A stretch of DNA of 64,000 bases from Stenogyne calaminthoides. Lineage: Eukaryota > Streptophyta > Magnoliopsida > Lamiales > Lamiaceae. Of the stretch, positions 55,846-64,000 are shown one piece after another. Made by a program: the position numbers and the translations under genes. Position 1 is the first letter of the stretch; each line of letters starts with the position of its first letter. The stretch spans positions 27,612,222 through 27,676,221 of the forward strand of contig JBBCBC010000019.1 of assembly GCA_037126765.1 (NCBI GenBank), read 5' to 3'. The notes below the pieces were generated by a model. It worked only from the letters and a program-made list of their open reading frames with translations. It searched no databases and was not told the origin of the DNA.

Positions 55846-58832
55846 CTAAGGAACAAATTCGTTGTTGGGGGTGGGCGGAAGCGAAGTATCGAACAAATCA
55901 TGCCCAACTTGCTCGGCCCCTTCAGGAACAACTCCTCCAACATTGTCAGGCTTAATCTGCTCACCAGCACTTTGCTCGACTTCGGGAGGTCCCCTCTGTT
56001 CGTTCTACACCTGATCAACAATGTCCGCATCCGAGCCATCTTCCTCGTCCAATATAGGATCATCAATCTCGATCCCTTCAGGAAGATTGGAGAAGTCGCA
56101 CACATCACTCAGATCAGATATCGGAAGGTTGCGATCCGGCGGGTTGTCGATCAGGTACTTCTAAAAATGAGATATAAGTGGGGCAATTTGTTCGGCATTC
56201 AGCGTGTGTTGAGCAGAACGGATGGCATCGGCAAAAGCACATATGTATGAGAAGTTCGACATGGAATCAACATACTCCTCACTGTGCAACTTAGAATTTT
56301 CGAGATCCAAACGAGTGTTGGTCTCTTCAGCAATAAAGAGTTGTTGGCCGAGCGAATCTTTCTCACGTTCCAAGGCCTCAATGCTAGATCTGAGTTTGCG
56401 AAGCTCGACATTCATCTCATTTTGAACTCTCCTAATGCCGACCACCTCCTCCTGAGCAAGGCCTAGATCTTCCCTTGCCTGGAGAGCATCTTCCAGAGCC
56501 TGACAAGCATCCTCCTGAGCTTTGCGAGCTTCCGCCTGAGCTGAGTTTATTTGCCCCTGGGCCAACTTTAATTCATCCTGAGATCTGTTCAGCTCATTCA
56601 CATTTTCTTCAAAGTTTCTGATAAGAGCTAAGTAATTGGCATGAAGATTGACGGACTCGACATAAGCCTTCTCAAGAAGAACCAGAGATTGACCATGATA
56701 AACTAGGCCAAGTCTCATGGTTTCCAAAGGTGTTGGACCCTTGGTGGCCTCTTTGAGCTCAGTCGTCCATGCTCGAATGGGGGTCTCGCAAGCCTTCTAT
56801 ACATGCTCGGGAAGGCCGGGGACATTGCGAACACTCGGGGAGTAGTAATAATTCTTCAGTTCGGGCATCAGAGGTGCCAATCTGCTCAACCTGCAAGTTT
56901 ACCCGAGCAAACAAATGAAATAAAGCGAACAAAATCAATTGAAGGAAAAAATAATTTAATGGGCGAACAAAACGTACATGTTTGCCCGAGCAGGATCCCA
57001 TCCCAAAAATGATTTATCCTTAAGAGACCGGAGTTGAGGGTTCATAGGAGTCCAAGTCCGAGGTCCTGGAGGAGGTGGAGAAGATGTACCGACCTCCATC
57101 TCGACGATTTGAGCGACCGAACCAACCACGGAGGCGGCCATTCTGATCGCTTCGGCAGTGGGGGTTTCCCTAGTGGCCTCGATGCTTGTCTGAGCTTGAT
57201 CGCTTGCCCCCTGCTCATCAGGATCCCTCCTTGGTCTCTTTGGCGATGGAGCCTATTCGCTCGCCCCCTGCTCGGCCGAACAAGTGGTCCTCTTCGGTCG
57301 GCTCGACTCCCTAGGTTCAGACTCAGCTACTCAGCTCGCCTTTCTCACCCTGCTCGCCTCTCCTCGATTTGCTCGTTGAGCATCCCGCTCGGCTTGAATT
57401 CGAGCAAGCTCTTGAGGCCTTTTTGTTCGAGCCATATCAGTATGCTCGGATGTACTCATGGCAATAGTGACAGCAGGGAAAGCTATAGACAAAATAGTTC
57501 TTTACAAAAAAAGAGAATTTGCGAACAAAGAGTACAACACATTTGCAAATGCTAAAAACAATCCTTACCAGCTGGATTAACGGCAGCTAAATGATGAGGG
57601 GGCACGTACAAGCCTCATTTCTTCCTTTGTTCAGCGGTATTCAGAGTCTTCATAGATCGTTCTGAGCGAGGCTCGAGATCGATTTGCCAGATGCTGCTAA
57701 AATAGCCGTCGTTGGTCTCTTTGTTCGTCGCAGCTGGAATTCCTGAAATGGAGAATAAGTTAAAATCAGTTCAAGCTGAAGAGCAAAAGACACAAAAATA
57801 CTTACTTCGATAAACCCCAAAATCTGTGGGGATGTCTAAGCGAGCATCTGGTTCGCTTCCAGAAGCCGAGCTCTTCCAATCGCCCCCAACGAACCAGAAT
57901 TTCTCCTTCCAATCACTAATTTTGTTCGGCACATCCTCAATAACCTTGCACTTGGCATTTTCCTGCATGAACAACCATCTATGTTCGCCCTTGGGACTGG
58001 TCAAATGTACTAAGCGTGATAGTTCAGCTGCTGTGGGATAATATACGGGCTTCGTCTTGCCGAACAAAGTCAAGAAGCTCATAATCATATGCCATCCATT
58101 CGGCTTCAGCTGCGTAATGGTAATGTTCCATTCTACGAGCAAACAAGTGATAGCCGGATGGAGTGGGAATCGAAGGCCCGCTTCAATCGTGTCCAAATTC
58201 ACAGCAACACAACCCTCAGGAGGCTGGTCTGCTCGCTCATCGGGACCCGGCACCCAGAAAAATACATCTTTTGGGGTTTCATAGTTCCTATACAGCTGAG
58301 CGAGCATATCGACATCAATTACACTCGCAATTTTGCTCGCCGGGTACTCATTCTCAACCCTAGTCCTATGAGGTTGTTCGGGCCAATCAAAATTATAACG
58401 AGCATTATACTCGCTATATGTTGGGCTATGAGGAAGACCAACAGGGATGTCGAGCCCCGTGTTCTGCTCGCCATCGAACCCTTTGTTCGACTCAGTCACA
58501 TTCTCAACTACCAAAATTTTCTCCCTCACATTATCATCATCCCTATTAACAACCCTAGACCTAATTTGGGGTTTGGACAAAGAATCCTCATCTGAATCAT
58601 ATAAAAAATCGGTACGAGCTAAATCCCTATCTAATTCATTTAGGGCATCATCGAAATTGGAGGAAAGAACGGCAAACGGCTGCCGAACTTGCCAACGAGA
58701 CCTTGATCCCAAGGCATTTATCTCCGACGCATTAGCGTCGATACGAGGGATTGTACCGAAAGAGGGGGAGGAGGAACTATGGCGATTTGATTCTGATTCT
58801 ACTGAAGTAGAGGAATTTGAACGAGAAGCCAT
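55846..58832 (-). pseudogene. Antisense spliced gene of Gyp-2 (gypsy-type transposon domain plus coiled coil)
   Basis: Exons on the minus strand: 57806-58832, 57569-57742, 56978-57483, 55846-56890; introns of 63, 85 and 87 bp with GTAAGTA, GTAAGG and GTACGT donors and CAG/TAG acceptors. Exon 1 starts MASRSNSSTSVESESNRHSS, is Ser- and Asp-rich, and contains GLRFPLHPAITCLLVEWNI and PNGWHMIMSFLTLF, matching the plant 'putative gypsy-type transposon' domain (as I recall, Pfam Transposase_28). Exon 3 is basic and linker-like. Exon 4 contains LMPELKNYYYSPSVRNVPGL and a long coiled coil (about 56240-56600), ending NNEFVP and TAG at 55846. Lesions: TGA in exon 2, one extra A at 57420-57425 and two TAGs in exon 3, and three TAGs in exon 4 (one at 56161-56164 could be a splice acceptor). 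Function unknown. Confidence 0.85.
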
Positions 58833-58982
58833 AATCGGAATTAAAAAGGGGATGAAATAACTACCTGAATAAAATCCATCGCCGAAACAGGAAAGCCCTC
58901 ACCGGAAGTTTCAGAAAAGAAAGAGAATGAAAGCAAGAAGAAGAAGTAAAGAAAGAAAGGGCACTGAGGCAACAAAAATAGG

Positions 58983-58990
58983 TATTTATA
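58983..58990 (-). promoter_or_regulatory. TATA box of the Gyp-2 antisense gene
   Basis: Minus strand CTATAAATACC, about 150 bp upstream of the antisense ATG at 58832, followed by a pyrimidine-rich stretch (plus 58905-58960 is GA-rich) as in plant 5' UTRs. It lies inside the element, not in the LTR, so the antisense gene seems to have its own promoter. Confidence 0.65.
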
Positions 58991-59101
58991 GATGCCGGGT
59001 TTAAATTTTTTTTAAATCTGGCACAAAATACGAAACGACGCTTACGTCGGCCCAATCAAAATATAACAGTCGGGCCCCCATGGTGAATACAAAGCGACCC
59101 G

Positions 59102-59111
59102 ACTGGGGTAT
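59102..59111 (+). other. Gyp-2 polypurine tract
   Basis: ACTGGGGTAT directly before TGTTGTG of the 3' LTR; short and weak, so tentative. Confidence 0.5.
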
Positions 59112-59405
59112 TGTTGTGTTTGATATAATTACTCAGTATTAATCGAATACACCGGAGGACAAGTGTAATATTCAATTATTAAAATAACCACGCTCGATGG
59201 ATAAGTGTGCATGAAGCTTGACGAACAAACAAGTTTGTTCGCCAGCTCGCCATTTGTCAACCATGCGAGTATGCTCACCGATGAAGTAAGTTTTGTTCGC
59301 CAGCTCGCCATTTACCAACCAAGGCTGCTCAACCACCTTAAGGAAAAAGCGGTATGTTCGCCGACTTCACAAAGAGCAAAACAGATATGATCCTAAAAAG
59401 ATGTT

Positions 59406-59433
59406 GATCTGATCAGTCAAGACTGATCAGATC
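59406..59433. repeat. Perfect inverted repeat in the Gyp-2 3' LTR
   Basis: Same 13 bp arms and AA loop as 47567-47594. Confidence 0.95.
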
Positions 59434-59477
59434 AGGAAAGAAGAAGTCATATGGATTGAGTCAAGTGACCTCAGGGT

Positions 59478-59730
59478 CAGTATGTTCGATGTACAGATAA
59501 CCTGAGGGCTCAGACATCCTGAAGGCTCAGACAACCTGAAGGGTCAGTATGCTCGATGCTTTCGACATCCCGAAGACTCGGACATCCCGGCGGCTCGACA
59601 CAACTGAGGGGTCGGTATGCTCGATGCTCAGACATCCCGGCGCTCGACAACCTGAGGGGTCAGACATGCTCGATGCTCAAATAACCTAAGGACTCAGACA
59701 ATCTGAAGAACTCAGACATGCTCGATGAGG
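59478..59730. repeat. ~50 bp tandem array in the Gyp-2 3' LTR
   Basis: Counterpart of 47640-47880, with runs of CTCAGACATCCTGAAGG-like units, partly degraded to CCCGGCGGCTCGACA-like sequence near 59577-59650. Confidence 0.8.
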
Positions 59731-59912
59731 ATAATATTCCGACATAAAATTGATATGGTTTGAAGGGGCGAACAAAGCAGTCAGCCGAGCAAAAGATTGA
59801 TTTGGACGATCAAAAGAGTGCCTTATAGACAAGCAAATACAAAGATCAACCAAGAAGACGAAGTTGGAAACGTGGCAACATTACATGAGTTCTTGCAAGA
59901 CCCGAAGTCTCC

Positions 59913-59987
59913 AGCTTATGCTTGCCAAACCAGCTCATGCTTGCCAAACCAGCTCATGCTTGCCAAACCAGCTCAAGCTTGTCAAAG
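59913..59987. repeat. 19 bp tandem repeat, four units, in the Gyp-2 3' LTR
   Basis: Four copies of AGCTCATGCTTGCCAAACC (the first with TTATG, the last with TCAAG), ending just before TATAAATA at 59991. Confidence 0.88.
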
Positions 59988-60355
59988 TACTATAAATAGA
60001 AGAAAAAACAACAAGAAAGAGGTTCAGAAAATTCCCAGAGGGGTAAGGTTCACAAAAAATTCGAGAGTTCATCCACACACATAAAAATCCATAGCTCTCA
60101 TATGCTTACTCTCCAAATCATCTTCATCCATAGCGATTCATCTTCATGAGATGTATCATGTATCATGTATTGTACGTGTAAAACTCGCAATACTACATCC
60201 CTGGCTTGGAACGCCCCCCCATAGTCATTTTCTTGTAACCGGGTCAATAAATTCCTCTTATTTACAGTTTATTTTACACGTACATATTTTGTTTGTGAGT
60301 TGTCATCGAATTAGCCACATAATATTCTCCATATAAAACGACTCGCAACAATAAT

Positions 60356-61174
60356 TAATATTGTACTATCCATCTTAACCTATATTATAGTTAATATGGC
60401 TCCCGATTATTATTTCCCGTGTTTAAAATTATCTAGCCCATTAATTAATTCAAGCCACTGAAATAGCTTTCCATTAATTAATATCTTTTGTCCTTGGTTA
60501 AGGAATGGTTCAACATTATTATCCATACCGGAAACAAATTCCACTTGCAAGATTTGGTATGATAAATCTTATGAACCTCCCAAGGGGGCAAATCAAACGA
60601 AATAAGTACTACATTACGATTCTTCGATTAAATCTTAGCAATCGCATGTGACCAGTAATATTGCCCAAGATATAAAGTATTGAATCTCATTGATTCTCTA
60701 CCCGTCATAAGTCAAAGCAATAATTACTAACCACACACGATCCTATTTAAGGGACGAAGATTAAGAAATAACGAACCACTGAGGTCTAATTCTTCCTAGT
60801 TCAGTTCTGAAGAATTTGTCCTCCTGTAGGTCCTCTTTAGTGCACTAGACATGCACTAGTGTAACCTCTTGGTCAAGACAAACCAATCTGAGCCTTACAC
60901 TTCAACCTTTCACGATGGATTGTTCATTTCCATCTAGGTCGTGAATGTTGTACTTTTAGTTACAAGGGACTGTTAATTTAATCTTCTCTGATCTGGTATC
61001 ACTAAATTAACTAAAATGTAACACATACTATTTATTGAACAGTTATGCAGTAAATATATGTAACATTCGATGATATTTAAAGCATCAGTGATAAACAATT
61101 TATTTCAGTAAATAAGTCCAAAATTTAGTTTTGATTATACAAATAAAAGCATACTTTCCAGTATAATCCCAACA
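60356..61174 (-). repeat. Cop-B3 5' LTR, fragment 3
   Basis: Resumes after the ATAAT duplication (60351-60355), matching 27156-27865, and ends CAGTATAATCCCAACA at 61174. It retains the 109 bp missing from the 3' LTR. Confidence 0.93.
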
Positions 61175-61533
61175 ATTCTACCATGGAAGCCTAGTACGTC
61201 GCTGCTTGTGAAGCAGCGAAGGAAGCGGTTTGGCTCAAGAACTTCCTGGTGGACTTGGACGTGGTCCCGAATTTACCCAGGAAAATCACGGTCTACTGTG
61301 ATAACGCCAGAGCAGTTGCAAATTCAAGGGAACCGAGAGCCCACAAAGCCAGCAAACACATTGAAAGAAAATACCATCTCATACGAGAAATCTTTAAGAG
61401 AGGAGATATTGAGGTGGCTAAGATTGTATCGAAAGACAACCTAGCAGATCCATTCACAAAGGGTCTACCTCAGAGTACATTCGAGAGACATGTGGAAGGA
61501 ATGGGTGTCAAGGACGTTGCCAATCTCCTTTGA
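61175..61533 (+). pseudogene. Cop-B2 RNase H, second part
   Basis: After the repeated ATTCT (61175-61179) the RNase H frame resumes: TMEA, a TAG at 61189-61191 where Glu is expected, YVAACEAAKEAVWLKNFL, YCDNARAVANSREP, HKASKHIERKYHLIREI and NLADPFTKGLPQ, ending NLL and TGA at 61531-61533. The Asp of YCDN and the Glu lost at TAG are catalytic positions. Confidence 0.93.
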
Positions 61534-61646
61534 GTATAAGTGGGAAAAATATTATTAGGTTCGTGTAGGGTGACATTAGATGTCACATAGAACACGAGAA
61601 ATTCTGTAGTATACTTAAAAGCAGACTTTGAGTATAAGTGGGAGAT
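61534..61646 (+). other. Cop-B2 3' untranslated end and polypurine tract
   Basis: Short tail containing a duplicated TTGAGTATAAGTGGGA element (61532 and 61628); the second, ending AAGTGGGAGAT at 61636-61646, is the purine tract directly before the LTR. Confidence 0.8.
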
Positions 61647-63325
61647 TGTTGGGATTATACTAAAAAGTATGCTTTTACTTTGTATAACCAAACTGAAGTT
61701 TCTTATTTATTTACTGAAATAAATTATTTAATCACTGTTGCATTAAATATGAATGAATGTTATATATGTTTATTGCAAACCCGTTCAATAAGACCGTACG
61801 TATTACGTTGTAGTTAATTTGGTGATACCCGATCACTAAAGATCAAATTAACAACCCTCGTAATTAAGTACAAATTCACAACCCAGATGGAAATGAATGA
61901 ACCATCATGAACGGTTGAAGTGTGAGACCCAGATTGGCCTGTCTTGACCAAGGGATCACACTAGCGCATTTAGGTGCGCTGAATGAGGACCTACAGGAGG
62001 ACAAATTCTCCGGTACTGAATATACAAGAATTAGACCTCAGTGGTGCGTTGTTACTTAATCTCCGTCCCTTAAATAGGATCGTGTGAAATTAATAACTAT
62101 TGCTTTGACTTATGATGGGAAGAGAGTCAATGCGATTCGATACCTTAAATCTTGGGCAATATTATTAATTACATGACGATTGCTGACATTTAATACGGAG
62201 AATCGCGTGCAAGTACGCCTTGCTTGATTTGTCCCCTTGGTGGGCTCATATCCTTTATCATGCCAAATCTTGCTAGTGGAAATTTATTTCCGGCATGGAT
62301 AATAATGTTGAGCTGTCTTTACTCCAAGGACAAATATATTAATTATTATGAAGCTTGTTCAGTGGCTTACTTAATTAATGGACTAAGATAATCTTAAACA
62401 CGAGAAATAATGACCGGGAGCCATGTTATATGTGAAATCGTAATATGAGTTAAGATGGATAGTTTAATATTAATTTTATAGTGGAGTAAATTAATATTAA
62501 TGGACTTGAATAATATTTGGCCCAAAATATTATAGCTTCATAGTCCATTGGAGGTCCAATTTTAATTCTCCTAATGGCCCCCCAAATAGCCCAAAATAAA
62601 GTCCAATTAATGAGAGAGGGAAGAAAATATTCTTGCTATATTTCCAAGTGTAATTTTCAAAAATCTTGTCTATTAAAGGAAGAAAAGATTGTCTTATAGA
62701 TATTTTATGGAAAGAGATAATTATTGTAGGAATACATAATTATTCCATAAATTCAAGAAGTCAAATCTTGACTCCTTCTATAGTGTAGATTTCGAAAATA
62801 TTGGGTAGAAGAGGGGAAAGAGATTTTTATGGAAAATTTAATTAAGGAGAAAAGAATATAGGAGATATATTCAAGATTTCTTGGAGATCAAGAAAAGATT
62901 TTCTTCCTTATTTTCCTAGCCCTAATTTTTGCCCCCCCTCCCTATTTATAGGGGATGAGCTCTTCATTCCCAAGTGAAATTCCATGTGTTGTTAGAAATC
63001 CACAAAGGTGGCAGCAAAATATTTAATTTCTCTCCCATTAAAATCGTTCGTTGAAATCTTCCCACCGGATAGCGTTCGTGGACTTTGGGGATATATTTGG
63101 GAAGGCTCTTGGGTTGATTCATCCGTTTGATTCTTCAAGAGGTTAGTAATTCCGTAACTCCTAGTTCCGCATGTTTAGGATTTACGTGAATTATGTGCGC
63201 ACATGTTGTTTATTATTATGTTGAATTGATTTAGGATTAATTCATGTTAGTAATTAACTGTTTAATTTAAATATGTATTTAAATAATCACCTCGAATAGA
63301 TCCAGGCACCTCGATTTCCCCAACA
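61647..63325 (+). repeat. Cop-B2 3' LTR (1679 bp)
   Basis: Starts TGTTGGGATTATACT and ends CGATTTCCCCAACA, collinear with 19598-21291. Followed by the AAGTT target duplication. Confidence 0.95.
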
Positions 63326-63330
63326 AAGTT

Positions 63331-64000
63331 TATATTAACTAATATCTTTTTATCCTTGGTTTAAGAATGACTCAACATTATTATCCATACCAGAAATTAA
63401 TTTCACTTGCAAGATTTTATATGATAAATCTTCTGAGCCTCCCAAGGGGACAAATCACGCAAGACGTACTTGCACACAATTCTCCGTATTAAATCTTAGC
63501 AATCATCGTGTAACTAATAATATTGCTCAAGATATAAAGTATCGAGTCACAATGACTCTCTACCCAACATAAGTCAAAGCAATAATTATTAATTTCACAC
63601 GATCCTGTTTAAGGGACGGACCACTGAGGTCTAATTCTTCCATATTCAGTACTGAAGAATTTATCCTCTCGTAGGTCCTATTCAGCGCATCATAATGCAC
63701 TAGTGTAATCTCTTGGTCAAGACAAACCAATCTGAGCCTTACACTTCAACCTTTCACGATGGATTGTTCATTTCCATCTAGGTTGTGAAATTTGCACTTA
63801 GTTAAAAGGTTTTGTTAATGTGATCTTCCGTGATCTGGTATCACCACATTAATGAACAGGTATGCAGTAAATATATATAACATTCAATCATATTTAATGC
63901 AACAGTGATAAATAGTTTATTTCAGTAAATAAATAAGAAACTCAGTCTGGTTATATATAAAGTAAAAAGCATACTTTACAGTATAACCCCAACAATCTCT
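63331..64000 (-). repeat. Cop-B1 3' LTR, second fragment, and first bases of its polypurine tract
   Basis: Continues the LTR interrupted at 19597, ending GTATAACCCCAACA at 63994; together the two fragments give about 1.7 kb, the family's LTR length. 63995-64000 (ATCTCT) is the start of the expected purine tract on the minus strand, so the body of Cop-B1 lies beyond the right edge. Confidence 0.88.

Larger units (their letters stand above)
47279..60350 (+). mobile_element. Gyp-2: 13 kb Tat-lineage Ty3/Gypsy element in the Cop-B3 5' LTR
   Basis: ATAAT on both sides (47274-47278 and 60351-60355). LTRs 47279-~48463 and 59112-60350. Sense strand: gag, protease, reverse transcriptase, two RNase H domains, integrase. 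Dual RNase H is the mark of the Tat lineage. Between pol and the 3' LTR lies a spliced gene on the opposite strand, an arrangement reported for Retand-type Tat elements. Sense pol has many frameshifts. Confidence 0.93.
59112..60350 (+). repeat. Gyp-2 3' LTR (1239 bp)
   Basis: Starts TGTTGTGTTTGATATAATTA and ends GACTCGCAACA; collinear with the 5' LTR, with four rather than three 19 bp units and the same palindrome and TATA box. Followed by ATAAT. Confidence 0.93.
26134..61174 (-). mobile_element. Cop-B3: same family, minus strand, inserted in Cop-B2 RNase H and split by Cop-C and Gyp-2
   Basis: ATTCT on both sides (26129-26133 and 61175-61179). Pieces: 26134-33287, 46509-47278 and 60356-61174. 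On the minus strand: 5' LTR (in three parts), primer site, leader, gag, pol, purine tract, 3' LTR (26134-27865). Nucleotide and protein sequence closely match Cop-B2, so it is the same family in the opposite direction. Coding region has frameshifts and stops. Confidence 0.95.
19598..63325 (+). mobile_element. Cop-B2: Ty1/Copia element inserted in the Cop-B1 LTR, split by Cop-B3
   Basis: Pieces 19598-26133 and 61180-63325. AAGTT flanks it at 19593-19597 and 63326-63330. It has both LTRs, primer site, leader, degraded gag, nearly continuous pol and purine tract. The RNase H reading crosses the Cop-B3 insertion cleanly (…KQKCIADS|TMEA…). LTRs are close: four differences in the first ~160 bp. Without Cop-B3 it would be about 8.7 kb. 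Confidence 0.95.

Noticed and set aside
57034..58860. Several plus-strand open frames (for example 57034-57555 and 58089-58595)
   Set aside because: They are the complement of the spliced antisense gene, which has motifs, splice sites and a promoter; the plus-strand frames have none.

Overview
The window is plant nuclear DNA, most likely from a eudicot. Two things show this: the first exons of a plant mitochondrial ATP synthase subunit d gene at the left edge, and LTR retrotransposons of plant type filling almost everything else. No bacterial, organellar, tRNA, rRNA or CRISPR features were seen. Apart from the ATP synthase exons, all recognisable coding sequence belongs to retrotransposons, and nearly all of it is broken by stops or frameshifts.

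Layout. 1-1582 (minus): two exons of ATP synthase subunit d; the rest of the gene lies left of the window. 1613-1894 and 3634-3908: a ~280 bp duplication of the gene's immediate upstream region, flanking a small non-autonomous LTR element (1895-3633). From 4276 to the right edge there is a nested stack. (1) Gyp-1, an old chromovirus-like Ty3/Gypsy element on the minus strand, survives as pieces at 4276-5322, 14571-16607 and 18152-18565. (2) It was hit by the Ty1/Copia element Cop-A (5323-14565, plus, duplicated site GTGTT), by an insertion that is now a solo LTR of the same family (16608-18151, site GTTTT), and by Cop-B1 (minus; only its 3' LTR is inside the window, 18566-19597 plus 63331-63994). 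(3) Cop-B2 (plus, 19598-63325, site AAGTT) sits inside that LTR of Cop-B1. (4) Cop-B3 (minus, 26134-61174, site ATTCT) sits inside the RNase H region of Cop-B2. (5) The 5' LTR of Cop-B3 was hit twice: by Cop-C, a 13 kb SIRE/Maximus-like Copia element (33288-~46508), and by Gyp-2, a 13 kb Tat-lineage Gypsy element (47279-60350, site ATAAT). Cop-B1, B2 and B3 belong to one family that inserted into itself in alternating orientation.

The most interesting content is in Gyp-2. Downstream of a sense gag-pol with two RNase H domains it carries a spliced gene on the opposite strand (55846-58832). That gene has four exons with consensus GT-AG introns, its own TATA box, a motif typical of the plant 'putative gypsy-type transposon' domain and a long coiled coil. 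It has a few stops and one frameshift but was clearly a real gene recently.

A second point concerns reliability. The innermost, and so youngest, insertions Cop-C and Gyp-2 look more scrambled than the older elements around them. This suggests either local consensus error or an unusual history.
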